Positions 1 through 7,801 of a stretch of DNA of 29,011 nt are shown piece by piece. Each line of letters starts with the position of its first letter. Within the stretch, counting starts at the first letter, position 1. A program made the position numbers and the translations under genes. The stretch is from an uncultured Lachnospiraceae bacterium. Lineage in GTDB: Bacteria; Bacillota; Clostridia; Lachnospirales; Lachnospiraceae. Where the stretch lies: assembly GCA_934376945.1 (NCBI GenBank), contig CAKRPI010000017.1, positions 1 through 29,011 on the forward strand, read 5' to 3'. The notes under the pieces were generated by a model that did no database searches, was not told the DNA's origin, and was given only the letters and a program-made list of their open reading frames with translations.

Positions 1-54
1 TAGAGCAGTGGTTTCCGGTACCACGTGCCGGGGGTTCGACTCCCTCCAGACGCG
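1..54 (+). tRNA. tRNA-Arg(CCG), 3' portion
   Basis: The 5' end is cut off by the window. What is visible is the end of the D arm (TAGAGCA), then an anticodon arm with a perfect 5-bp stem (8-12 with 20-24) around the 7-base loop TTCCGGT. That places the anticodon CCG at 15-17. A 5-base variable loop follows (25-29), then a T arm (GGGGG, loop TTCGACT, CCCTC at 30-46), the acceptor 3' strand CAGACGC (47-53) and discriminator G54. No CCA is encoded. A T-run directly after it may end transcription. It decodes the Arg codon CGG. I first considered a class II Leu or Ser tRNA, but the stem reads cleanly as an anticodon arm. Confidence 0.9.
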
Positions 55-192
55 TTTTTTTATTGCAAAAATTACAAATTGCTTAAGAAACGATGGCTTT
101 ACTTTTAACTCTGCATATGATAAACTTATAAAAATTCATGTAAATCTAAATATATCAATCAATATATTAAATCAATCCGGAGGGAATTGCAG

Positions 193-1182
193 ATGATGGA
201 TAATTTCAGAGAATGGTTGTCAGATAATTTGCGTTATATTTTACTGGGACTTGCTGTTCTCCTGGTTGTTGTGATCGCTTTTTTTGCGATTCGTCTGATC
301 AGTGGAGGCGGTTCTTCAAAGAAAGATCAGGCAGAAACAGCTAAGCCTGTTGAGCAAAGCGAAGGAGTACAAACTGAATCGAAAAATGCGTCGGATGACG
401 GTACTGCATCTGAACAAACTTCTACTGAAACTTCTGAAACATCTGGAACTTCTGAATATCCGCTTACAAAGGAATCCTCTGATTCTGCTGTGCAGACGCT
501 TGTGACCCAGTATTACACTGCAGTTGCAGCAAGAGATTATGATACCTTGTCTTCCGTTGATGAAACATTTGATGAAGAAGCAAAAGCTGAGGTTGAAGCC
601 GAGTCGGCAATTGAATCCTACAATAATATTATAACCTACACGAAGCCAGGGCTGACGGATGGCACGTATGTTGCTTATATTTATTTCGAAGCAAAAATCA
701 CAGGAATCGATACTATGGCTCCAAGTCTGCGGGAAATGTATCTTGTTACCGATGAAGACGGCATCCTGAAAATCGGAGATAAGAGAAGCAGCCAGGAACT
801 CATAAATTATCTGTTGGACTGCCAGAGAGATAATGACGTTCAGTCACTTGTCAAGGATGTTAACCAGAAGCTGGAAACTGCAAAAGAGCAGGATTCTGAT
901 CTTGCATCGTATGTAGATTCTATTAATACCGTTTCTGATCAGGCAGATAGCGGTTCAGACAATTCCGGTACTCAGACTGGTACAATGAAAGTATCTACTG
1001 GTGTAAATGTACGTGGTGAAGCTTCTTCTGATGCAGTGTTATACGGTACTTTGACTGCTGGGATGGAAGTGGAAGTATTGGAGAATCTGGACAATGGATG
1101 GTCAAAAATCCGCTATACGTACAGTGGTACGACTATTGAAGGATACATTATGACACAGTATCTGGAGCCGGCAGATGAGTAA
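193..1182 (+). CDS. Membrane-anchored protein with C-terminal bacterial SH3 domain
   Basis: The protein has 329 residues. I chose the ATG at 193 because GGAGGG at 179-184 sits 8 bases upstream; a TTG at 187 is too close. An N-terminal cytoplasmic stub is followed by one strongly hydrophobic segment (about residues 14-36), so most of the protein should face outward. Next comes a Ser/Thr/Glu-rich linker (about 40-90), then a region (about 95-215) whose pattern resembles small NTF2-like extracellular domains (inference). The C-terminal 60 residues carry the bacterial SH3 pattern: VNVRGEAS, then GTLTAG, then GWSKIRY and GYI near the end. Such SH3 domains usually bind peptidoglycan. The gene stands alone between the tRNA and a terminator. 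Its exact role cannot be told. Confidence 0.88.
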   Translation: MMDNFREWLSDNLRYILLGLAVLLVVVIAFFAIRLISGGGSSKKDQAETAKPVEQSEGVQTESKNASDDGTASEQTSTETSETSGTSEYPLTKESSDSAVQTLVTQYYTAVAARDYDTLSSVDETFDEEAKAEVEAESAIESYNNIITYTKPGLTDGTYVAYIYFEAKITGIDTMAPSLREMYLVTDEDGILKIGDKRSSQELINYLLDCQRDNDVQSLVKDVNQKLETAKEQDSDLASYVDSINTVSDQADSGSDNSGTQTGTMKVSTGVNVRGEASSDAVLYGTLTAGMEVEVLENLDNGWSKIRYTYSGTTIEGYIMTQYLEPADE

Positions 1183-1226
1183 CTGTTTTCACGAATAGCT
1201 GGCCTGAATGATTAAAATGAAATGCG

Positions 1227-1257
1227 GGTTGCTGCAGTTGCGGCAGCCTGTTTTTTT
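1227..1257 (+). terminator. Intrinsic terminator after the SH3 protein gene
   Basis: GGTTGCTGC (1227-1235) pairs over 9 bp, with two G-T pairs, with GCGGCAGCC (1240-1248) around the loop AGTT. A run of seven T follows at 1251-1257. It ends the upstream transcript. Confidence 0.85.
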
Positions 1258-1518
1258 GAGCTTTTTCTTGAGCATTACTTTGGAATGTGTTAAGATGACT
1301 GGTAAGCTTTGTTTGTAGCAAAAAGATGCCTTACGGATTGTTCTGTACTTCGTACTCCCGCAATCCTGCCCAATATTCGCATATCGTGAAGCTTAAGCTC
1401 CACTTTTATGCTCATATCGGGGCGGGCATTAAGCCATAAAACCATTCCTGTGCAAGCACGTGTGGTTTCAGGCTTTTGCCCTTGCATCATAGAATAATAA
1501 GATAAAAGGAAAAATGAA
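1258..1518. other. Non-coding gap with structured element, possible dispersed repeat or small RNA
   Basis: No convincing gene lies here. Two structures stand out. The first is an 18-base near-palindrome at 1386-1403, with AGCTTAAGCT at its centre. The second is a long interrupted hairpin at 1424-1481: GGGCA/TGCCC, AAGCC/GGCTT, AAACCA/TGGTTT and an apical TGTG/CACG stem closed by CAAG, with short internal loops between. A 66-codon minus-strand reading frame spans 1290-1490, but I see no ribosome site or domain for it. A possible -10 (TAGAAT, 1490-1495) could start rluF transcription, though no good -35 matches it. The element could be a small RNA, a multi-copy intergenic repeat or a 5' leader; the sequence alone does not decide. 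Confidence 0.45.
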
Positions 1519-2373
1519 ATGCAAAAATTTCAGTCAGAAAACCAGCCGCAAAATGTTCGGCTGAATAAATTTATCAGCGACGCCGGGATTTGCTCCAGAC
1601 GAGAGGCAGATCGCCTGATTGAAGATGGGCGCGTAAAAATCAACGGACAGCCGGCAACCCTCGGCAGCCGGATATCTTCTGGAATGCAGGTATCTGTAGA
1701 TGGAAAGGTGATTACACCGGAAAATGAAATGATTCTTCTTGCAGTTAATAAGCCGCGCGGAATCGTCTGTACAACTGATACACGCTGGGGAGATCAGACT
1801 ATCTATGATTTTCTGAAGTATCCAAAGCGTATTTTTTCAATTGGTCGGTTGGATAAAGATTCAGAAGGGTTGCTTTTAATGACAAATAACGGAGATATTC
1901 TGAATAAAATTATGCGTGCCGGAAATTATCATGAAAAAGAGTATCTTGTGACGATCAATAAAGTAGTAACAGATTCATTTCTGAAAAAAATGAGCGAAGG
2001 GCTTTATCTGGAAGAGTTACAGGTATGGACAAGACGTTGCAAAGTATCAGCAGTTGACACGCATACATTCCGTATTATTTTGACGCAGGGTTTGAATCGG
2101 CAGATTCGAAGAATGTGTGAAGCCTGCGGATGTAAGGTAACCGCATTGAAGCGAATCCGGATCATGAATATAGAGCTTGGCACACTGAAAACGGGTTCCT
2201 TTCGGAATGTTACGAAAGAAGAATATACAGTACTGCAGCGTGCGCTAAAAGATTCTACAAACCCGGGGATTCAGAAGAATTCCAAAGCGATTCCTGAACC
2301 ACATCAGATAACAGAAAGATCGGTAGTATCTTCTGTGCGAAAAAAGAAAGGAGCCGTGAAAAAGAATGACTGA
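1519..2373 (+). CDS. rluF: 23S rRNA pseudouridine synthase, RluF-like
   Basis: This 284-residue protein is a member of the RsuA/RluB/E/F family, which isomerises one uridine in rRNA. An N-terminal S4 RNA-binding domain (about residues 13-60, with LNKFISDAGICSRREAD) precedes the catalytic domain. The family signature GRLDKDSEGLLLMTNNGD holds the catalytic Asp112. The later motif LNRQIRRMCEACG followed by a RIRIMN segment is typical of RluF (23S U2604 in E. coli) rather than RluB, and the length matches. The start at 1519 has AAAAGGA 8 bases upstream. The 3' end overlaps ligA by 8 bases, so the two are probably translated in a coupled way. The last 50 residues are basic and low in complexity. 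RluB remains an alternative. Confidence 0.88.
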   Translation: MQKFQSENQPQNVRLNKFISDAGICSRREADRLIEDGRVKINGQPATLGSRISSGMQVSVDGKVITPENEMILLAVNKPRGIVCTTDTRWGDQTIYDFLKYPKRIFSIGRLDKDSEGLLLMTNNGDILNKIMRAGNYHEKEYLVTINKVVTDSFLKKMSEGLYLEELQVWTRRCKVSAVDTHTFRIILTQGLNRQIRRMCEACGCKVTALKRIRIMNIELGTLKTGSFRNVTKEEYTVLQRALKDSTNPGIQKNSKAIPEPHQITERSVVSSVRKKKGAVKKND

Positions 2374-4327
2374 CCAGATGAAACGAATGAAAGAGTTGTC
2401 AGAGCAGCTGCGTCTGGCTTCTCAGGCTTACTATCAGAATGATGAAGAAATCATGAGTAATCTGGAATATGACCGGCTTTATGATGAACTTACATTGTTG
2501 GAAAAAAATACGGGAACAGTGCTTTCGGGAAGTCCGACGGTCACGGTTGGTTATGAATCCGTAGAACAGTTGCCGAAAGAACGCCATGAGTCACCGATGC
2601 TTTCACTGGATAAAACAAAAAGCATAGAAGAACTGGTTGCATTTGCATCGGCGCAGGAGGTTCTCGTATCATGGAAGCTGGATGGTCTCACGGTTGTACT
2701 GACTTATCAAAACGGTACACTTCAAAAAGCTGTTACACGAGGAAACGGTGAAGTAGGCGAAGTTATAACGAATAATGCGCGTGTATTTCAGAACATTCCG
2801 CTGCATATTCCTTATCTGGGCGAATTAATCCTGCGCGGGGAAGCGGTGATTACCTATTCTGATTTTGAAAAAATAAATGCAGAAAGCATTGATGCAGAAA
2901 CGCGTTATAAAAATCCCAGAAATCTTTGCAGCGGTTCGGTACGGCAGTTAAATAATGAAATTACTGCCAAACGCCATGTACGGTTTTATGCATTTGCACT
3001 TGTGAAAGCAGAAGGCATTGATTTTGGAAACCTTCACAGTAATGAATTTGAATGGCTGAAGCAGCAGGGGTTTGAAACTGTTGAGTACCATAGGGTAACT
3101 GCAAAAGAAATTCCGGAAACAGTTGCGTGGTTTGAGCAGAAGATCCAATGCTATGATGTCCCGTCAGACGGGCTTGTTATTACCTATAATGATATTGCAT
3201 ATGGCGAATCCCTTGGGCGGACTGCGAAATTTCCAAGAAACTCGATTGCATTTAAATGGCAGGATGAAGTAAGGGAGACTATACTGCGTGAAATCGAATG
3301 GAGTCCGTCCCGCACCGGTCTGATCAACCCGATTGCGGTATTTGATCCGGTAGAGCTGGAGGGCACAACGGTCAGCCGTGCCAGTGTCCATAATTTGAGC
3401 ATTATGAAAAATCTCCGCCTTGGAATCGGAGATACGATCACAGTTTATAAGGCAAATATGATTATTCCACAAATTGCGGAAAATCTGACCGGAAGCGGAA
3501 ACGTAGCAATTCCTAAGTGCTGTCCGGCCTGTGGCGGAAAAACAGAAATTCGACAGATGAATGATGTAGAAACACTATACTGTACAAACAGCAAATGCAG
3601 CGCCAGACGTATAAAATCTTTTTCTCTGTTTGTAAGTCGTGATGCAATGAATATAGAAGGACTTTCTGAAGCTACTCTCGAAAAATTCATTGCGCACGGA
3701 TATATTCATACTTTTGCGGATATTTACCATCTCAACCATTATCAGGAAGAAATTGTTTCTATGGATGGTTTTGGAGAAAAATCCTATCAGAATCTGATGG
3801 ACAGTATAAATCGTTCGCGAACCACCACGCTGCCTCGCGTTATTTATTCGCTTGGCATTCCGAATATCGGAGCTGCAAATGCAAAGCTGCTGTGCCGTTT
3901 TTTTGAATATGACCTGAATCGTCTGAAAGCTGCAGATGAAGAGGAGATTGCATCCATTGAGGGAATTGGAGATGTCATTGCATCTTCTGTTGTGAACTAC
4001 TTTAACGATGAAGCAAATGAAATGGCGCTGGAAGCTTTGCTTTATGAGCTGGATATAAAAAAACCGGAAGAAACAGCACCGAGCAGTTTTCTTGCCGGAA
4101 AGACTTTTGTCATTACAGGAAGTGTGTTCCATTTTGCAAACCGAAGCGAGTTGAAAAATTATATTGAAGAAAGAGGCGGAAAAGTAACGGGGTCCGTTAC
4201 TAAAAAAACAGATTATCTGATTAATAATGACAAAACGTCTGATTCTTCAAAAAATAAAAAAGCGAGAGAACTGAATATTCCGTTGCTTTCAGAAGAGGAC
4301 TTTCTGAAACTTACCGGTGAAAACTGA
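2366..4327 (+). CDS. ligA: NAD-dependent DNA ligase LigA
   Basis: LigA seals nicks in DNA using NAD+ in replication and repair. The 653-residue length is close to the usual 660-670. In order I see the Ia domain (AYYQNDEEIMSNLEYDRLYDEL), the adenylation motif SWKLDG with the nucleophile Lys104, TRGNG, LRGEAV with Glu159, and AFKW with Lys297. After these come the OB fold, a four-Cys zinc finger (C386, C389, C406, C411), a helix-hairpin-helix region (about 440-560) and a C-terminal BRCT domain (about 575-653, GKTFVITGSV). One oddity is that the segment DGLVITYND has Thr273 where E. coli LigA has Lys290. The SPTVTVG and RNLCSGSVRQL segments also differ from the commonest forms. This looks like a divergent LigA subfamily, and a second ligase elsewhere in the genome is possible. 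Confidence 0.95.
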   Translation: MTDQMKRMKELSEQLRLASQAYYQNDEEIMSNLEYDRLYDELTLLEKNTGTVLSGSPTVTVGYESVEQLPKERHESPMLSLDKTKSIEELVAFASAQEVLVSWKLDGLTVVLTYQNGTLQKAVTRGNGEVGEVITNNARVFQNIPLHIPYLGELILRGEAVITYSDFEKINAESIDAETRYKNPRNLCSGSVRQLNNEITAKRHVRFYAFALVKAEGIDFGNLHSNEFEWLKQQGFETVEYHRVTAKEIPETVAWFEQKIQCYDVPSDGLVITYNDIAYGESLGRTAKFPRNSIAFKWQDEVRETILREIEWSPSRTGLINPIAVFDPVELEGTTVSRASVHNLSIMKNLRLGIGDTITVYKANMIIPQIAENLTGSGNVAIPKCCPACGGKTEIRQMNDVETLYCTNSKCSARRIKSFSLFVSRDAMNIEGLSEATLEKFIAHGYIHTFADIYHLNHYQEEIVSMDGFGEKSYQNLMDSINRSRTTTLPRVIYSLGIPNIGAANAKLLCRFFEYDLNRLKAADEEEIASIEGIGDVIASSVVNYFNDEANEMALEALLYELDIKKPEETAPSSFLAGKTFVITGSVFHFANRSELKNYIEERGGKVTGSVTKKTDYLINNDKTSDSSKNKKARELNIPLLSEEDFLKLTGEN

Positions 4328-4374
4328 AAAAGCAGAAAAGTAATAAAAAAAGAGACTAAAGGAGATGTCACATT

Positions 4375-5307
4375 ATGCCAATTAAAGTACAAAGTGATCT
4401 TCCTGCGAGGGAAATTCTGGAACGGGAAAATATATTTGTAATGGATGAAAATCGTGCTGTGCACCAGGACATTCGTCCGATTCGTATTGCGATATTGAAT
4501 CTGATGCCGCTGAAAGAAGAGACAGAGCTGCAGCTGCTTCGATCTCTTTCCAATACACCTTTGCAAATCGATGTTACTTTCGTAAAAGTAAAATCACATG
4601 AATCAAAAAATACTTCGACGAGCCACCTGAATAAGTTCTATGTAGAATTCGATGAAATAAAAAAACAACGATTTGACGGTATGATTATTACCGGGGCACC
4701 GGTAGAGATGATGCAGTTTGAGGAGGTGGATTATTGGGAAGAACTTACGGAAATTATGGATTGGACCCGGGTACATGTAACCTCAACAATCCATCTGTGT
4801 TGGGCGGCACAGGCCGGGCTGTATCATTATTACGGACTGCAGAAACGTCTGTTGGATCATAAGATGTTTGGCGTATTTGAACATCAAGTTTTAAACCGTA
4901 AAATTCCTCTCGTCCGTGGATTTGATGATGTTTTTTTTGCTCCTCATTCGAGACATACAGAAGTTCCATTGGAAGAAATCTATAAGGTTGAAGCGCTGAC
5001 GGTTCTTGCAGTATCAGAAGAAGCCGGCCTTTTTCTGGCAATGGCTGATAACGGTCGGAAAATTTTTGTAATGGGACATCCGGAATATGACAGAATTACG
5101 CTTGATGGTGAATATAAACGCGATCGCTCAAAAAATCTGCCTATAGATCTGCCTAAAAATTATTATCCGAATAATGATCCGGAAAACCGACCGCTTCTTA
5201 CCTGGAGAGCGCACGGAAATAATCTGTATACAAACTGGCTGAATTACTATGTTTATCAGGTAACCCCCTATGATCTGGATGGAACCCCTGATTTTTCTCA
5301 CAAATAA
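4375..5307 (+). CDS. metAA: Homoserine O-acetyltransferase (MetA family)
   Basis: This enzyme acylates L-homoserine as the first committed step of methionine synthesis. Its 310 residues carry the family's catalytic set: Cys142 (HLCWAAQAGLY), His235 and Glu237 (MGHPEYD). The acyl-CoA choice depends on residue 111. This protein reads GAPVE with Glu111, the form linked to acetyl-CoA in Bacillus cereus MetA, whereas E. coli has Gly111 and uses succinyl-CoA. I therefore call it an acetyltransferase despite the MetA fold. The start at 4375 has AAAGGAG about 8 bases upstream. It follows ligA by 47 bases without a terminator and ends at the terminator at 5436. I saw no SAM riboswitch in front of it. 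Confidence 0.95.
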   Translation: MPIKVQSDLPAREILERENIFVMDENRAVHQDIRPIRIAILNLMPLKEETELQLLRSLSNTPLQIDVTFVKVKSHESKNTSTSHLNKFYVEFDEIKKQRFDGMIITGAPVEMMQFEEVDYWEELTEIMDWTRVHVTSTIHLCWAAQAGLYHYYGLQKRLLDHKMFGVFEHQVLNRKIPLVRGFDDVFFAPHSRHTEVPLEEIYKVEALTVLAVSEEAGLFLAMADNGRKIFVMGHPEYDRITLDGEYKRDRSKNLPIDLPKNYYPNNDPENRPLLTWRAHGNNLYTNWLNYYVYQVTPYDLDGTPDFSHK

Positions 5308-5372
5308 AGGAAAAACGAGCGCTTTAGCCAGATGGCGTGAGTGATATAAATTCTTATATTTCTTTATAATTT

Positions 5373-5421
5373 GGGGTATAATTGGGGGAGTAATGGGGTA
5401 AAACCAGGGAGTGAGTGGGGG
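5373..5421 (+). other. G-tract cluster, G-quadruplex candidate
   Basis: Five runs of three to five G occur within 49 bases (5373-5376, 5384-5388, 5395-5398, 5407-5409, 5417-5421), separated by 5-8 bases. GGGGGAGT occurs twice. The cluster lies between metAA and its terminator. The spacing would allow a four-stranded fold in DNA or RNA, but this is inferred from pattern only. Confidence 0.4.
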
Positions 5422-5435
5422 AGTGATTTTAAAAG

Positions 5436-5481
5436 GAGTGGTCTGCTATAGAAGAAACTTATAACAGACCACTCTTTTTTT
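5436..5481 (+). terminator. Strong intrinsic terminator after metAA
   Basis: GAGTGGTCTG (5436-5445) pairs perfectly with CAGACCACTC (5465-5474). After one C-A mismatch the stem extends further through TATA. T7 follows (5475-5481). It separates the rluF-ligA-metAA unit from metQ. Confidence 0.93.
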
Positions 5482-5506
5482 CAATAAGGCAATTTTGTAA
5501 GATTCA

Positions 5507-5535
5507 TTGACAAAACTTTATTCGAATGATATTAT
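5507..5535 (+). promoter_or_regulatory. Promoter for metQ (sigma-A type)
   Basis: A perfect -35 TTGACA (5507-5512) is followed by a 17-base spacer and TATTAT (5530-5535). Transcription would start near 5542, leaving a leader of about 54 bases that is too short for a SAM or T-box riboswitch. Confidence 0.85.
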
Positions 5536-5595
5536 TCATACCAATCCAATAGAGTTTCAGGAAAATATAAAAAAGAAAACAGGAGGATTTGTTTT

Positions 5596-6510
5596 ATGAA
5601 AAAATTAGTTTCGTTTGGTTTATCTCTGGTACTGGCAGCATCTGCCTTTTCTGTTGGCGCATTCGCTGAGGAAGATAAAACAATTACCGTAGCAGCATCT
5701 GCAACACCGCATGCAGAAATTCTGGAGCAGGCTAAGCCGCTTCTGGAAGAACAGGGATGGAATTTGGAAGTTACCGTTTTTGATGACTATGTTCAGCCAA
5801 ATCTTGTCGTAGAAAGCGGTGATTTTGATGCAAACTATTTCCAGCATATCCCATATCTTGAGAATTTTAATGAAGAGCAGGGTACACATCTGGTAAACGC
5901 AGGCGGAATACATTATGAGCCATTCGGAATTTATCCGGGAACCAAAGCGTCATTAGATGAGCTTGAAGAGGGAGACACAATTGCTGTTCCGAATGATACG
6001 ACAAATGAGGCTCGCGCACTGCTTTTGCTGGAAGCAAACGGTGTAATTAAGCTCAAGGAAGATGCCGGACTCACTGCAACAGTAAAGGATATTGAAGAAA
6101 ATCCGTACAATGTTGAAATTCAGGAACTGGAAGCTGCTCAGGTACCGCGTGTGAAGGATGAAGTTGCCTTTGTTGTATTAAATGGAAACTATGCACTCCA
6201 GGCAGGCTTTTCTGTAGCAAAAGATGCGATTGCCTACGAGACATCTGATTCAGAGGCTGCAAAAACATACGTAAATGTAATTGCGGTAAAAGAGGGAAAT
6301 GAAAACAGTGATAAAATTAACGCTTTGGTTTCTGTTTTGAAATCCGATGAAATCAAGAATTATATTACAGAGACTTACGATGGTGCAGTTATTCCGTTTG
6401 AGGATGGTACAGAGGATGCGGAAGCTTCTACAGAAGTATCAGCTGAGACATCTGCAGAAGCATCTACAGAATCATCTACAGAGGCATCTACAGAAGCGAT
6501 AACTGAATAA
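5596..6510 (+). CDS. metQ: Methionine ABC transporter substrate-binding protein (NlpA/MetQ family)
   Basis: This 304-residue protein captures D/L-methionine outside the cell for MetNI. Family marks are the start of the mature domain (ITVAASATPHAEIL) and the segments YVQPN, ANYFQH, FGIYPG and VPNDTTNEARAL. AGGAGG at 5581-5586 sets the start. The N-terminus is a clear Sec signal ending AFA before EED, but it lacks the lipobox Cys expected for a Gram-positive binding protein. The protein would then be released, unless it is held another way. The last 35 or so residues form a low-complexity Glu-Ala-Ser-Thr tail with period four that is not part of the fold. metN and metI follow after a stem-loop. 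The family is certain; the methionine specificity rests on the neighbours. Confidence 0.93.
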   Translation: MKKLVSFGLSLVLAASAFSVGAFAEEDKTITVAASATPHAEILEQAKPLLEEQGWNLEVTVFDDYVQPNLVVESGDFDANYFQHIPYLENFNEEQGTHLVNAGGIHYEPFGIYPGTKASLDELEEGDTIAVPNDTTNEARALLLLEANGVIKLKEDAGLTATVKDIEENPYNVEIQELEAAQVPRVKDEVAFVVLNGNYALQAGFSVAKDAIAYETSDSEAAKTYVNVIAVKEGNENSDKINALVSVLKSDEIKNYITETYDGAVIPFEDGTEDAEASTEVSAETSAEASTESSTEASTEAITE

Positions 6511-6541
6511 GATTTGAATTAAGGCTTTATTGCCGCACAAG

Positions 6542-6580
6542 CCGATATATTTCCCTATAACGGAAATATATCGGTTTCTT
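6542..6580 (+). terminator. Stem-loop between metQ and metN, probable partial terminator
   Basis: CCGATATATTTCC (6542-6554) pairs over 13 bp without a mismatch with GGAAATATATCGG (6562-6574), around a 7-base loop. The tail TTTCTT is a weak U-tract. The likely role is partial termination or protection of the metQ mRNA end, so that binding protein exceeds transporter. A weak possible promoter for metN (TTGAAA 6618-6623, TATAGA 6643-6648, 19-base spacer) lies downstream. Confidence 0.6.
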
Positions 6581-6717
6581 GCTGTATGGTAAAAGACCCA
6601 CAGAGCACTTGTCTTGGTTGAAAATTGTGGATAATTACTATTTATAGATATGGAAGCCTTCGCGATTGAGATAAATCGGCTTTACAGGCAGAGAAAAAAA
6701 GGGTAAGATAGCAAAAG

Positions 6718-6761
6718 GGATTGTTTCAGGTATTTTTCTTCGTAGATTCCGGAAACAGTCC
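6718..6761 (+). other. Stem-loop just upstream of metN
   Basis: GGATTGTTTC (6718-6727) pairs with GAAACAGTCC (6752-6761), and a further G-C pair step follows an A-G mismatch. The loop is about 18 bases. It ends 29 bases before the metN start. It is A-rich on the 3' side, so not a plus-strand terminator; its role is unknown. Confidence 0.4.
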
Positions 6762-6790
6762 AAAAAGGAAGAAAGACAGGAGAAAAACGT

Positions 6791-7801
6791 ATGGATCCGA
6801 TCATTCAGGTACAACATTTATGCAAAACCTTTCAGGTAAAAGGAAACGTGGTCGATGCGGCAAAAGATATCAGTTTTGATATTGAACGAGGAGATATTTT
6901 TGGCATTATAGGATTATCCGGTGCAGGCAAAAGCACATTGGTTCGCTGCCTGAATCTGCTGGAACAGCCCTCATCCGGAAATATCATTGTAGACGGAAAG
7001 AATCTGACTGAATTATCTGACAAAGAATTGCGTCTTATACGACGTGATATTGGTATGATTTTCCAGCATTTTAATCTGCTGATGCAAAAGACCGTGCTGG
7101 ATAATGTGTGTTTTCCAATGAAGATTACCGGTGTAAAGGGGTCGAAAGCAAAGGAACGTGCCATGGAGCTTCTTCGCACCGTCGGACTGGAGGATAAGGC
7201 AAATGCATATCCGGCACAGCTTTCAGGCGGACAGAAGCAGAGAGTTGCAATTGCAAGAGTCCTTGCAAATAATCCGAAAATTTTGCTTTGTGACGAAGCA
7301 ACAAGTGCACTTGATCCACAGACTACAAAATCAATTCTTGAGCTGTTGAAAAATATCAATGAAGCATACGGTATTACAATTGTTGTAATCACGCATGAGA
7401 TGGCGGTAGTTCAGGCAATCTGTCACCATGTTGCGGTATTGGACCATGGATCACTTGCTGAGAGTGGTACCGTTCAGGAGCTATTTAGGGCGCCGAAGAC
7501 AACGGCTGCGCGTAAACTGATTCTGACTGGAACAGAGCAGATTGAGCGTATGAAGGGAGAAAAAGTAGTACGTATTACTTTTTCCGGTCAGTCATCATTT
7601 GAACCGGTGATCGGAAATCTGGTTCTTGAGTACAAAACACCCGTTAATATTCTGTATGCAAATACCCGTAATATTGATGGGAATGCGGAAGGCGAGATGA
7701 TTCTGCAGCTTCCGGAAGTGCAGGAGACGGCAGACCGGATGATCGCTGATCTGAGGGAAAAAAATCTTGGCGTGGAGGTTCTTGATCATTATGTGGGATA
7801 G
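6791..7801 (+). CDS. metN: Methionine ABC transporter ATP-binding protein
   Basis: This 336-residue ATPase drives methionine import with MetI. Walker A GLSGAGKST (41-49), Q-loop at FQHFNLL, signature LSGGQKQ (144-150), Walker B ILLCDE (164-169) and the switch His202 are all present. The C-terminal 80 or so residues (from about 255) are the NIL domain, which binds methionine and inhibits transport when internal methionine is high in known MetN proteins. The start ATG at 6791 follows GGAG (6779-6782). The 3' end overlaps metI by 11 bases. No key residue is missing. Confidence 0.97.
   Translation: MDPIIQVQHLCKTFQVKGNVVDAAKDISFDIERGDIFGIIGLSGAGKSTLVRCLNLLEQPSSGNIIVDGKNLTELSDKELRLIRRDIGMIFQHFNLLMQKTVLDNVCFPMKITGVKGSKAKERAMELLRTVGLEDKANAYPAQLSGGQKQRVAIARVLANNPKILLCDEATSALDPQTTKSILELLKNINEAYGITIVVITHEMAVVQAICHHVAVLDHGSLAESGTVQELFRAPKTTAARKLILTGTEQIERMKGEKVVRITFSGQSSFEPVIGNLVLEYKTPVNILYANTRNIDGNAEGEMILQLPEVQETADRMIADLREKNLGVEVLDHYVG

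Noticed and set aside
1..192. The tRNA-Arg 3' end as an integration site for a mobile element.
   Set aside because: No integrase gene and no second copy of the tRNA end were seen in the window.
3575..4132. 185-codon minus-strand frame opposite ligA.
   Set aside because: It lies wholly inside a well-supported ligase gene and shows no family features; the same holds for the 234-codon frame opposite the M24 peptidase (8703-9407).
5308..5595. Possible SAM riboswitch near metAA or metQ.
   Set aside because: The metQ leader is only about 54 bases and lacks S-box core sequences; the metAA upstream gap is 47 bases.
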